Assembly: GCF_051401765.1 (NCBI RefSeq)
Contig: NW_027480480.1
Location: 1,736,001 to 1,800,000 of the forward strand
DNA: 64,000 nucleotides
Direction of reading: 5' to 3'
From: Calliopsis andreniformis
Lineage: Eukaryota > Arthropoda > Insecta > Hymenoptera > Andrenidae
In this document: positions 48,413-61,441 of the stretch, piece by piece
How positions within the stretch are numbered: the stretch's first letter is position 1
Layout of the letters: the number at the start of each line of letters is the position of its first letter
Notes under the pieces: model-generated
The model's database searches: none
The model's input: only the letters and a program-made list of their open reading frames with translations
Told to the model about the DNA's origin: nothing
Translations under genes and position numbers: made by a program

Positions 48413-50918
48413 GGATTGAGGATTGAGGATTGAAGACTGAATATTGATGATTGAAGTTTGAGGATCGAGGATTGAGGGTTGTGGATTGAGGACGAGGACT
48501 GAGGGTTGAGTATTGATGTTTGAGGTCTGAGGATTGAGGATTGAAGGTTGTGAATTGAGGATTGAGGATTGACGATTGAAGATTGAGGATTGAGGACTGA
48601 GGATTGAGGATTGAGGATGAGGGCTGAGGGTTGAGGATTGAGGGTTGAGGATTGAAGATTGAGTATTGAGGATTGAAGATTGAGGATTGAGGATTGAGGA
48701 TTGAGGATTGAGGATTGAGGATTGTAGGCTGAATATTGATGATTGAAGATTGAGGGTTGAGGATTGAGGTTTGTGGATTGAGGACGAGGACTGAGGGTTG
48801 AGTATTGAGGATTGAGTTCTGAGGATTGAGGATTGCGGATTGAAGATTGAGGATTGGATGTTGAGGATTGAAGATTGAGGATTGAGGATTGAGGATTGAG
48901 GATTGAGGATTGAAGATTGAGGATTGGGTATTGAGGATTGAACAATGAGGATTGCGGATTGAGGACTGATGGTTGAGGATTGCAGATTGAGTATTGAGGA
49001 TGGAAGATTGAGGGTTGAGGATTGAGTATTGAGGATTGAGGATTGAGGATTGAGGATTGAATATTGAGTATTGAGTATTGAAGGTTGAGGATTGAGGGTT
49101 GAGTATCGATGATTGAGGATTGAAGGTTGAGGATTGGGGACTGAGTGTTGAGGGTTGAGTGATGAGAATTGATGTTTGTGGATAGAAATTTGGAGATTGC
49201 ATATTGAGTATTGAGTATTGAAAACTGTGAATTGATGATATTCTATTGAGGATTGAGGATTGACGTCTGATTGTTCAGGTCTGAGGTCTGAAGGTTGAGG
49301 ATTCAGGACTGAGGATTCAGGATTGAGGTTTGATGACTGAGGATTGAGGATTGAGGATTGAGGCATGAGGATTGAGTATTGAGGATTGAAGATTGAGGAT
49401 TGAGGATTGAGGATGAGGGCTGAGGGTTGAGGATTGTGGTTTGAGGTCTGTGGACTGAGGATTGAGGATTGAGAATTGAGGATTGTGGGTTGAAGATTGA
49501 AGATTGAGGATTGAGGATTGAAGATTGAGGATTGGGTATTGAGGATTGAAGAATGAGGATTGAGGATTGAGTATTGAGGATTGAGGATTGAAGATTGAGT
49601 ATTGAGAATTGAAGATTGAGGATTGAGGATTGACGATTGACGACTGAGGATTGAGGATTGTAGGTTGAATATTGATGATTGAATATTGAGGATTGAGGAT
49701 TGAGGTTTGTGGATTGAGGACGAGGACTGAGGGTTGAATATTGATGTTTGCGGTCTGAGGATTCAGGATTGAGGATTGAGGATTGAGAATTGAGGATTGA
49801 GGATTGAGGATTGAAGATTGAGGTTTGGGTATTGAGGATTGAAGAATGAGGGTTGAGGATTGAGTATTGAGGATTGAAGATTCAGTATTGAGGATCGAAG
49901 ATTGAGAGTAGAGGATTGAGGATTGAACATTGAGGAATGAGTGCTGAGGGTCGAGTAGTGAAAATTGATGTTTGTGGATACACGTTGGAAGATTGCAGAT
50001 TGAGTATTGAGTATTGAAAGCTGTGAATTGAGGATATTCTATTGAGGATTGAGGAATGACAACTGATTGTTGAGGACTGAGGGCTGAAGATTGAGGATTC
50101 AGGGTTGAGGATTCAGAATTGAGGTTTGAGGACAGAGAATTGAGGATTGAAGATTGAGGATTGAGGATTGAGAATTGAGGATTGAGGATTGAAGACTGAG
50201 GATTGGGTATTGAGGATTCAACATTGAGGATTGAGGGTTGGTGATTGAGGATTGAGGATTGACGATTGACGATTGAGGAATGAGGATGTGGGCTGAGGGT
50301 TGGGGATTGAGGTTTGAGGTCTGAGGACTGAGGATTGAGGATTGAGAATTGAGGATTGAGGATTGAGGATTGAAGATTGAGGACTGGGGACTGAGTGTTG
50401 AGGGTTGAGTGATGAGAATTGATGTTTGTGGATAGAAATTTGAAGATTGCAGATTGTGTATTGAGTATTGAAAACTGTGAATTGATGATATTCTATTGAG
50501 GATTGAGGATTGACATCTGATTGTTCTGGTCTGAGGTCTGAAGATTGAGGATTCAGGATTGAGGATTCAGGATTGAGCTTTGATGACTGAGGATTGAGGA
50601 TTGAGCATTGAGGCATGAGGATTGAGGATTGATGATTGAAGATTGAGGATTGTGGATTGAGGATGAGGGCTGAGGGTTGAGGATTGAGGTTTGAGGTCTG
50701 AGGACTGAGGATTGAGGATTGAGAATTGTGGATTGAGGGTTGAAGGTTGAAGATTGAGGATTGTGTATTGAGGATTGAAGCCTGACGATTGAGGATTGAG
50801 GGGTGAGGATTGAGGATTGAGGATGGAGGATTGAAGATTGACTAATGAGGATTGAAGATGGAGGATTGAGTATTGAGGATTGAGGATTGAGGGTTGAGTG
50901 TTGAGGTTTGTGTATTGA

Positions 50919-50936
50919 ACCCTGAGAGTTCAGGAT
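50919..50936. repeat. Type B module hairpin, copy 5 (in S1, one mismatch)
   Basis: ACCCTGA-GAGT-TCAGGAT: the second stem pair is C opposite A, leaving a 5-bp inner stem. Repeated at 59,085-59,102. Confidence 0.8.
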
Positions 50937-52880
50937 ATTCTATGGAGTATTGAGAATTGAGGATTGATGTTTGAGCATTGAGGATTGAGGATTGAGGATT
51001 GAGGATTGAGTATTGAGGATTGAGGATTGAGGATTGAAGACTGAATATTGATGATTGAAGATTGAGGATCGAGGATTGAGGGTTGTGGATTGAGGACGAG
51101 GACTGAGGGTTGAGTATTGATGTTTGAGGTCTGAGGATTGAAGATTGAAGGTTGAGAATTGAGGATTGAGGATTGACGATTGAAGATTGAGGATTGGGTG
51201 TTGAGGATTGAAGAATGAGGATTGAGGATTGAGGATTGAGGATTGAGGATTGAAGATTGAGTACTGCGGATTGAAGATTAAGGATTGAGGTCTGAGGATT
51301 GAGGATTGAGGATTGAAGATTGAGGATTGGGTGTTGAGGATTGAAGAATGAGGATTGAGGATTGAGGATTGAGGATTGAGGATTGAAGATTGAGGATTGG
51401 GTATTGATGATTGAAGGATGAGGATTGCGGATTGAGTATTGATGATTGAGTATTGCAGATTGAGTATTGAGGATTGAAGATTGTGGGTTGAGGATTGAGG
51501 ATTGGGGATTGAGCACTGAGGATTGAGGATTGAGGATTGAGGATTGAAGATTGACTATTGAGGATTGAAGATTGAGGATTGAGGATTGAGTATTGAGGAT
51601 TGAGGATTGAGGATTGATGGTTGAGCATTGAGGATTGAGGATTGAGGATTGAGGACTGAGGATTGAGTATTGAGGATTGAGGATTGAGGATTGAGGATTG
51701 AGGATTGAGGATTGAGGATTGAGGACTGAAGATTGAATATAGATGATTGAAGATTGAGGATTGAGGATTGATGGTTGTGGATTGAGGACGAGGACTGAGG
51801 GTTGAGTATTGATGTTTGAGTTCTGAGAACTGAGGAATGAGGATTGAGAATTGAGGATTGAGGATTGAGGGTTGAGGACTGAAGATTGATTATTGAGGAT
51901 TGAAGATTGAGCATTGAGGATTGAGGATTGAGTATCGAGGATTGAAGATTGAGTATTGGGGGTTGAGGGTTGACGACTGAGTATTGAGTATTGAGGATTG
52001 AGAATTGAGGATTGATTATTGAAGATTGAGTATTGAGGATTGAAGATTGAGGATTGAGGATTGAGGATTGAGGATTGAGGATGAGGGCTGGGGGTTGAGG
52101 CTTGAGGTTTGAGGACTGAGGACTGAGGACTGAGAATTGAGAATTTAGGATTGAGGATTGAGGATTGAAGATTGAGGATTGGGTATTGAGGATTGAAGAA
52201 TGATGATTGAGGATTGAGTATTGAGGATTGAGGATTGAGGATTGAAGGTTGAGGATTGAGGACTGAGGATTGAGGATTGAAGATTGAGGATTGGGGATTG
52301 AGGATTGACGATTGAGGATTGAGTATTGAGGATTGAGAATTGAGGATGGATTATTGAAGATTGATTATTGAGGATTGAAGATTGAGGATTGAGGATTGAG
52401 GATTGAGGATAGAGGATGAGGGCTGAGGGTTGAGGATTGAGGTTTGAGGACTGAGGACTGAGGATTGAGGATTGAGAATTGAGGATTGAAGATTGAGGAT
52501 TGAGGATTGAGGATTGAGGATTGAGGATGAGGGCTGAGGGTTGAGGCTTGAGGTTTGAGGACAGAGGACTGAGGACTGAGAATTGAGAATTTAGGATTGA
52601 GGATTGAGGATTGAAGATTGAGGATTGGGTATTGAGGATTGAAGAATGATGATTGAGGATTGAGTATTGAGGATTGAGGATTGAGGATTGAAGGTTGAGG
52701 ATTGAGGACTGACGATTGAGGATTGATGATTGAGGATTGGGTATTGAGGATTGAAGAAAGAGGATTGAGGATTGAGGATGGAGGATTGAAGATTGAAGAT
52801 TGAGTATTGAGGATTGAAGATTGATGATTGAGGATTGAGTATTGAGGATTGAGTGTTGAGTGTTGAGGTTTGAGTATTGA

Positions 52881-52898
52881 ATCCTGAGAATTCAGGAT
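52881..52898. repeat. Type B module hairpin, copy 6 (displaced start of W3)
   Basis: Perfect stem with GAAT loop. It marks the beginning of W that is separated from the body of W3 by about 300 bp. Confidence 0.85.
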
Positions 52899-53275
52899 AC
52901 TCTATTGAGTATTGAGAATTGAGGATTGATGGTTGTGTATTGAGGATTGAGGATTGAGGATTGAGGATTGAGAATTGAGGATTGAGGATTGAGGATTGAA
53001 GATTGAATTTTGATGATTGAAGATTGATGATCGAGGATTGAGGGTTGTGGATTGAGGACGGGGACTGAGGGTTGAGTGTTGATGTTTGAGGTCTGAGAAT
53101 TGAGGATTGAGGATTGAGAATTGAGGATTGAGGATTGAGGATTGAAGGTTGAGGATTGGGTGTTGAGGATTGAAGAATGAGGATTGAGGTTTGAGGATTG
53201 AGGATTGAGGATTGAGGATTGAGGATTGAAGGTTGAGTATTAAGGATTGAAGATTGAGGATTGAGGTCTGAGGAT

Positions 53276-54851
53276 TGAGGATTGAGAATTGAAGATTGAG
53301 GATTGGGTGTTGAGGATTGAAGAATGAGGGTTGAGGATTGAGGATTGAGGATTGAGTATTGAAGATTGAGGATTGGGTATTGAGGATTGAAGAATGAGGA
53401 TTGAGGATTGAGGATTGAGGATTGAGTATTGCAGATTGAGTATTGAGGATTGAAGTTTGAGGGTTGAGCATTGAGGATACAGGATTGAGCATTGAGGGTT
53501 GAGGATTGAGGATTGAGGATTGAAGATTGAGTATTGAGGATTGAAGATTGAGGATTGAGGATTGAGTATTGAGAATTGAGGGCTGATAGTTGAGTATAGA
53601 GGACTGAAGATTGAGGATTGAAGATTTAGTATTGAGGATTCAGAATTGAGGTTTGAGGACTGAGGATTGAGGATTGAAGATTGAGTATTGAGGATTGAAG
53701 GTTGAGGATTGAGGATTGAGGATTGAGGATTGAAGATTGAAGATTCAGTATTGAGGATCGAAGGTTGAGAGTTGAGGATTGAGGATTGAACATTGAGGAA
53801 TGAGTGCTGAGGTTTGAGTAGTGAAAATTGATGTTCGTGGATACACGTTGGAAGATTGCAGAATGAGTATTGAGTATTGAAAGCTGTGAATTGAGGATAT
53901 TCTATTGAGGATTGAGGAATGACAACAGATTGTTGAGGACTGAGGGCTGAAGATTGAGGATTCAGCGTTGAGGATTCAGAATTGAGGTTTGAGGACAGAG
54001 GATTAAGGATTGAAGATTGAGGATTGAGGATTGAGAATTGAGGATTGAGGATTGAAGACTGAGGATTGGGTATTGAGGATTCAACATTGAGGATTGAGGG
54101 TTGAGGATTGAGGATTGAGGATTGACGATTGACGATTGAGGAAAGAGGATGTGGGCTGATGGTTGGGGATTGAGGATTGAGGTCTGAGGACTCAGGATTG
54201 ACGATTGAGAATTGAGGATTGAGGATTGAGGATTGAGGCATGAGGATTGAGGATTGAGGATTGAAGATTGAGGATTGTGGATTGAGGATGAAGGCTGAGG
54301 GTTGAGGATTGAGGTTTGAGGTCTGAGGACTGAGGACTGAGGATTGAGAATTGAGGATTGAGGATTGAGGATTGAGTGTTGAGGAGTGAGAATTGAAGAT
54401 TGAGTATTGATGATTGAAGATTGAGGATTGAAGAATGAGGACTGAGGATTGAGGATTGAGGATTAAGGATTGAAGATTGAGTATTGAGGATTGATGATTG
54501 GCGATCGAGGATTGAGAATCGAGGATTGAGGATTGAGGATTGAGGATTGAAGATTGAGTATTGAGGATTGAAGGTTCAGGATTGTGGATTGAGGATTGAG
54601 GATTGAGCATTGAATATTGGGTATTGGGGACTGAGTGTTGAGGGTTGAGTGATGAGAATTGATGTTTGTGGTTAGAGATTTGAAGATTGCAGATTGAGTA
54701 TTGAGTATTGAAAACTGTGAATTGACGACATTCTATTGAGGATTGAGGTTTGACAACTGATTGTTGAGGACTGAGGGCTGAAGATTGAGGATTCAGTATT
54801 GAGGATTCAGGATTGAGGTTGGAGGACAGAGGATTGAGGATTGAGGATTGA
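53276..54851. repeat. Unit W, copy 3 (start displaced)
   Basis: Matches W copy 1 from 45,110 onward at offset 8,166. Contains module A cores near 53,901 and 54,731 and the CGTG-GATA-CACG element at 53,836-53,847. Its normal start with the type B hairpin is found upstream at 52,850-52,960. Confidence 0.88.
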
Positions 54852-56578
54852 GGATTGAGGATTGAGTATTGAGGATTGAGTGTTGAGTGTTGAGGTTTGA
54901 GTATTGAATCCTGAGAATTCAGGATACTCTATTGAGTATTGAGAATTGAGGATTGATGGTTGTGTATTGAGGATTGAGGATTGAGGATTGAGAATTGAAG
55001 ATTGAGGATTGGGTGTTGAGGATTGAAGAATGAGGGTTGAGGATTGAGGATTGAGGATTGAGTATTGAAGATTGAGGATTGGGTATTGAGGATTGAAGAA
55101 TGAGGATTGAGGATTGAGGATTGAGGATTGAGTATTGCAGATTGAGTATTGAGGATTGAAGTTTGAGGGTTGAGCATTGAGGATACAGGATTGAGCATTG
55201 AGGGTTGAGGATTGAGGATTGAGGATTGAAGATTGAGTATTGAGGATTGAAGATTGAGGATTGAGGATTGAGTATTGAGAATTGAGGGCTGATAGTTGAG
55301 TATAGAGGACTGAAGATTGAGGATTGAAGATTTAGTATTGAGGATTCAGAATTGAGGTTTGAGGACTGAGGATTGAGGATTGAAGATTGAGTATTGAGGA
55401 TTGAAGGTTGAGGATTGAGGATTGAGGATTGAGGATTGAAGATTGAAGATTCAGTATTGAGGATCGAAGGTTGAGAGTTGAGGATTGAGGATTGAACATT
55501 GAGGAATGAGTGCTGAGGTTTGAGTAGTGAAAATTGATGTTCGTGGATACACGTTGGAAGATTGCAGAATGAGTATTGAGTATTGAAAGCTGTGAATTGA
55601 GGATATTCTATTGAGGATTGAGGAATGACAACAGATTGTTGAGGACTGAGGGCTGAAGATTGAGGATTCAGCGTTGAGGATTCAGAATTGAGGTTTGAGG
55701 ACAGAGGATTAAGGATTGAAGATTGAGGATTGAGGATTGAGAATTGAGGATTGAGGATTGAAGACTGAGGATTGGGTATTGAGGATTCAACATTGAGGAT
55801 TGAGGGTTGAGGATTGAGGATTGAGGATTGACGATTGACGATTGAGGAAAGAGGATGTGGGCTGATGGTTGGGGATTGAGGATTGAGGTCTGAGGACTCA
55901 GGATTGACGATTGAGAATTGAGGATTGAGGATTGAGGATTGAGGCATGAGGATTGAGGATTGAGGATTGAAGATTGAGGATTGTGGATTGAGGATGAAGG
56001 CTGAGGGTTGAGGATTGAGGTTTGAGGTCTGAGGACTGAGGACTGAGGATTGAGAATTGAGGATTGAGGATTGAGGATTGAGTGTTGAGGAGTGAGAATT
56101 GAAGATTGAGTATTGATGATTGAAGATTGAGGATTGAAGAATGAGGACTGAGGATTGAGGATTGAGGATTAAGGATTGAAGATTGAGTATTGAGGATTGA
56201 TGATTGGCGATCGAGGATTGAGAATCGAGGATTGAGGATTGAGGATTGAGGATTGAAGATTGAGTATTGAGGATTGAAGGTTCAGGATTGTGGATTGAGG
56301 ATTGAGGATTGAGCATTGAATATTGGGTATTGGGGACTGAGTGTTGAGGGTTGAGTGATGAGAATTGATGTTTGTGGTTAGAGATTTGAAGATTGCAGAT
56401 TGAGTATTGAGTATTGAAAACTGTGAATTGACGACATTCTATTGAGGATTGAGGTTTGACAACTGATTGTTGAGGACTGAGGGCTGAAGATTGAGGATTC
56501 AGTATTGAGGATTCAGGATTGAGGTTGGAGGACAGAGGATTGAGGATTGAGGATTGAGGATTGAGGATTGAGTATTGA
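54852..56578. repeat. Unit W, copy 4
   Basis: Matches W copy 2 at offset 8,166; type B hairpin at 54,908-54,925, module A cores near 55,591 and 56,431, and the C-rich hairpin at 55,542-55,553. No difference from copies 1-3 was seen. Confidence 0.9.
54908..54925. repeat. Type B module hairpin, copy 7 (start of W4)
   Basis: Identical to 46,742, offset 8,166. Confidence 0.88.
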
Positions 56579-59084
56579 GGATTGAGGATTGAGGATTGAA
56601 GACTGAATATTGATGATTGAAGTTTGAGGATCGAGGATTGAGGGTTGTGGATTGAGGACGAGGACTGAGGGTTGAGTATTGATGTTTGAGGTCTGAGGAT
56701 TGAGGATTGAAGGTTGTGAATTGAGGATTGAGGATTGACGATTGAAGATTGAGGATTGAGGACTGAGGATTGAGGATTGAGGATGAGGGCTGAGGGTTGA
56801 GGATTGAGGGTTGAGGATTGAAGATTGAGTATTGAGGATTGAAGATTGAGGATTGAGGATTGAGGATTGAGGATTGAGGATTGAGGATTGTAGGCTGAAT
56901 ATTGATGATTGAAGATTGAGGGTTGAGGATTGAGGTTTGTGGATTGAGGACGAGGACTGAGGGTTGAGTATTGAGGATTGAGTTCTGAGGATTGAGGATT
57001 GCGGATTGAAGATTGAGGATTGGATGTTGAGGATTGAAGATTGAGGATTGAGGATTGAGGATTGAGGATTGAGGATTGAAGATTGAGGATTGGGTATTGA
57101 GGATTGAACAATGAGGATTGCGGATTGAGGACTGATGGTTGAGGATTGCAGATTGAGTATTGAGGATGGAAGATTGAGGGTTGAGGATTGAGTATTGAGG
57201 ATTGAGGATTGAGGATTGAGGATTGAATATTGAGTATTGAGTATTGAAGGTTGAGGATTGAGGGTTGAGTATCGATGATTGAGGATTGAAGGTTGAGGAT
57301 TGGGGACTGAGTGTTGAGGGTTGAGTGATGAGAATTGATGTTTGTGGATAGAAATTTGGAGATTGCATATTGAGTATTGAGTATTGAAAACTGTGAATTG
57401 ATGATATTCTATTGAGGATTGAGGATTGACGTCTGATTGTTCAGGTCTGAGGTCTGAAGGTTGAGGATTCAGGACTGAGGATTCAGGATTGAGGTTTGAT
57501 GACTGAGGATTGAGGATTGAGGATTGAGGCATGAGGATTGAGTATTGAGGATTGAAGATTGAGGATTGAGGATTGAGGATGAGGGCTGAGGGTTGAGGAT
57601 TGTGGTTTGAGGTCTGTGGACTGAGGATTGAGGATTGAGAATTGAGGATTGTGGGTTGAAGATTGAAGATTGAGGATTGAGGATTGAAGATTGAGGATTG
57701 GGTATTGAGGATTGAAGAATGAGGATTGAGGATTGAGTATTGAGGATTGAGGATTGAAGATTGAGTATTGAGAATTGAAGATTGAGGATTGAGGATTGAC
57801 GATTGACGACTGAGGATTGAGGATTGTAGGTTGAATATTGATGATTGAATATTGAGGATTGAGGATTGAGGTTTGTGGATTGAGGACGAGGACTGAGGGT
57901 TGAATATTGATGTTTGCGGTCTGAGGATTCAGGATTGAGGATTGAGGATTGAGAATTGAGGATTGAGGATTGAGGATTGAAGATTGAGGTTTGGGTATTG
58001 AGGATTGAAGAATGAGGGTTGAGGATTGAGTATTGAGGATTGAAGATTCAGTATTGAGGATCGAAGATTGAGAGTAGAGGATTGAGGATTGAACATTGAG
58101 GAATGAGTGCTGAGGGTCGAGTAGTGAAAATTGATGTTTGTGGATACACGTTGGAAGATTGCAGATTGAGTATTGAGTATTGAAAGCTGTGAATTGAGGA
58201 TATTCTATTGAGGATTGAGGAATGACAACTGATTGTTGAGGACTGAGGGCTGAAGATTGAGGATTCAGGGTTGAGGATTCAGAATTGAGGTTTGAGGACA
58301 GAGAATTGAGGATTGAAGATTGAGGATTGAGGATTGAGAATTGAGGATTGAGGATTGAAGACTGAGGATTGGGTATTGAGGATTCAACATTGAGGATTGA
58401 GGGTTGGTGATTGAGGATTGAGGATTGACGATTGACGATTGAGGAATGAGGATGTGGGCTGAGGGTTGGGGATTGAGGTTTGAGGTCTGAGGACTGAGGA
58501 TTGAGGATTGAGAATTGAGGATTGAGGATTGAGGATTGAAGATTGAGGACTGGGGACTGAGTGTTGAGGGTTGAGTGATGAGAATTGATGTTTGTGGATA
58601 GAAATTTGAAGATTGCAGATTGTGTATTGAGTATTGAAAACTGTGAATTGATGATATTCTATTGAGGATTGAGGATTGACATCTGATTGTTCTGGTCTGA
58701 GGTCTGAAGATTGAGGATTCAGGATTGAGGATTCAGGATTGAGCTTTGATGACTGAGGATTGAGGATTGAGCATTGAGGCATGAGGATTGAGGATTGATG
58801 ATTGAAGATTGAGGATTGTGGATTGAGGATGAGGGCTGAGGGTTGAGGATTGAGGTTTGAGGTCTGAGGACTGAGGATTGAGGATTGAGAATTGTGGATT
58901 GAGGGTTGAAGGTTGAAGATTGAGGATTGTGTATTGAGGATTGAAGCCTGACGATTGAGGATTGAGGGGTGAGGATTGAGGATTGAGGATGGAGGATTGA
59001 AGATTGACTAATGAGGATTGAAGATGGAGGATTGAGTATTGAGGATTGAGGATTGAGGGTTGAGTGTTGAGGTTTGTGTATTGA

Positions 59085-59102
59085 ACCCTGAGAGTTCAGG
59101 AT
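59085..59102. repeat. Type B module hairpin, copy 8 (in S2, one mismatch)
   Basis: Offset-8,166 twin of the 50,919 copy with the same C/A mismatch. Confidence 0.8.
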
Positions 59103-61046
59103 ATTCTATGGAGTATTGAGAATTGAGGATTGATGTTTGAGCATTGAGGATTGAGGATTGAGGATTGAGGATTGAGTATTGAGGATTGAGGATTGAGGAT
59201 TGAAGACTGAATATTGATGATTGAAGATTGAGGATCGAGGATTGAGGGTTGTGGATTGAGGACGAGGACTGAGGGTTGAGTATTGATGTTTGAGGTCTGA
59301 GGATTGAAGATTGAAGGTTGAGAATTGAGGATTGAGGATTGACGATTGAAGATTGAGGATTGGGTGTTGAGGATTGAAGAATGAGGATTGAGGATTGAGG
59401 ATTGAGGATTGAGGATTGAAGATTGAGTACTGCGGATTGAAGATTAAGGATTGAGGTCTGAGGATTGAGGATTGAGGATTGAAGATTGAGGATTGGGTGT
59501 TGAGGATTGAAGAATGAGGATTGAGGATTGAGGATTGAGGATTGAGGATTGAAGATTGAGGATTGGGTATTGATGATTGAAGGATGAGGATTGCGGATTG
59601 AGTATTGATGATTGAGTATTGCAGATTGAGTATTGAGGATTGAAGATTGTGGGTTGAGGATTGAGGATTGGGGATTGAGCACTGAGGATTGAGGATTGAG
59701 GATTGAGGATTGAAGATTGACTATTGAGGATTGAAGATTGAGGATTGAGGATTGAGTATTGAGGATTGAGGATTGAGGATTGATGGTTGAGCATTGAGGA
59801 TTGAGGATTGAGGATTGAGGACTGAGGATTGAGTATTGAGGATTGAGGATTGAGGATTGAGGATTGAGGATTGAGGATTGAGGATTGAGGACTGAAGATT
59901 GAATATAGATGATTGAAGATTGAGGATTGAGGATTGATGGTTGTGGATTGAGGACGAGGACTGAGGGTTGAGTATTGATGTTTGAGTTCTGAGAACTGAG
60001 GAATGAGGATTGAGAATTGAGGATTGAGGATTGAGGGTTGAGGACTGAAGATTGATTATTGAGGATTGAAGATTGAGCATTGAGGATTGAGGATTGAGTA
60101 TCGAGGATTGAAGATTGAGTATTGGGGGTTGAGGGTTGACGACTGAGTATTGAGTATTGAGGATTGAGAATTGAGGATTGATTATTGAAGATTGAGTATT
60201 GAGGATTGAAGATTGAGGATTGAGGATTGAGGATTGAGGATTGAGGATGAGGGCTGGGGGTTGAGGCTTGAGGTTTGAGGACTGAGGACTGAGGACTGAG
60301 AATTGAGAATTTAGGATTGAGGATTGAGGATTGAAGATTGAGGATTGGGTATTGAGGATTGAAGAATGATGATTGAGGATTGAGTATTGAGGATTGAGGA
60401 TTGAGGATTGAAGGTTGAGGATTGAGGACTGAGGATTGAGGATTGAAGATTGAGGATTGGGGATTGAGGATTGACGATTGAGGATTGAGTATTGAGGATT
60501 GAGAATTGAGGATGGATTATTGAAGATTGATTATTGAGGATTGAAGATTGAGGATTGAGGATTGAGGATTGAGGATAGAGGATGAGGGCTGAGGGTTGAG
60601 GATTGAGGTTTGAGGACTGAGGACTGAGGATTGAGGATTGAGAATTGAGGATTGAAGATTGAGGATTGAGGATTGAGGATTGAGGATTGAGGATGAGGGC
60701 TGAGGGTTGAGGCTTGAGGTTTGAGGACAGAGGACTGAGGACTGAGAATTGAGAATTTAGGATTGAGGATTGAGGATTGAAGATTGAGGATTGGGTATTG
60801 AGGATTGAAGAATGATGATTGAGGATTGAGTATTGAGGATTGAGGATTGAGGATTGAAGGTTGAGGATTGAGGACTGACGATTGAGGATTGATGATTGAG
60901 GATTGGGTATTGAGGATTGAAGAAAGAGGATTGAGGATTGAGGATGGAGGATTGAAGATTGAAGATTGAGTATTGAGGATTGAAGATTGATGATTGAGGA
61001 TTGAGTATTGAGGATTGAGTGTTGAGTGTTGAGGTTTGAGTATTGA

Positions 61047-61064
61047 ATCCTGAGAATTCAGGAT
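61047..61064. repeat. Type B module hairpin, copy 9 (displaced start of W5)
   Basis: Offset-8,166 twin of the 52,881 copy, with a perfect stem. Confidence 0.85.
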
Positions 61065-61441
61065 ACTCTATTGAGTATTGAGAATTGAGGATTGATGGTT
61101 GTGTATTGAGGATTGAGGATTGAGGATTGAGGATTGAGAATTGAGGATTGAGGATTGAGGATTGAAGATTGAATTTTGATGATTGAAGATTGATGATCGA
61201 GGATTGAGGGTTGTGGATTGAGGACGGGGACTGAGGGTTGAGTGTTGATGTTTGAGGTCTGAGAATTGAGGATTGAGGATTGAGAATTGAGGATTGAGGA
61301 TTGAGGATTGAAGGTTGAGGATTGGGTGTTGAGGATTGAAGAATGAGGATTGAGGTTTGAGGATTGAGGATTGAGGATTGAGGATTGAGGATTGAAGGTT
61401 GAGTATTAAGGATTGAAGATTGAGGATTGAGGTCTGAGGAT

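Larger units (their letters stand above)
48413..53275. repeat. Spacer S, copy 1 (about 4.86 kb)
   Basis: Lies between W copies 2 and 3 and is repeated 8,166 bp later. Contains module A cores near 49,241, 50,031 and 50,491, type B modules at 50,919-50,936 (one stem mismatch) and 52,881-52,898 (perfect), and a decayed W fragment at about 49,880-50,300. A 446-bp-offset local repeat links about 52,081-52,270 and 52,527-52,710. About 52,850-52,960 matches the start of W, so W copy 3 is split from its own first part by roughly 300 bp of other sequence. Confidence 0.85.
56579..61441. repeat. Spacer S, copy 2
   Basis: Second copy of 48,413-53,275 at offset 8,166, with module A cores near 57,401, 58,201 and 58,651 and type B modules at 59,085-59,102 and 61,047-61,064. 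All open - frames in it translate identically to those of copy 1, so substitutions are very few or absent. Confidence 0.9.

Noticed and set aside
46753..48945. 730-codon - strand frame, repeated at 54,919-57,111, as a repetitive surface or structural protein
   Set aside because: It consists only of variants of PQSSILN with no signal peptide, anchor or non-repeat domain, and it crosses the W to S block boundary.
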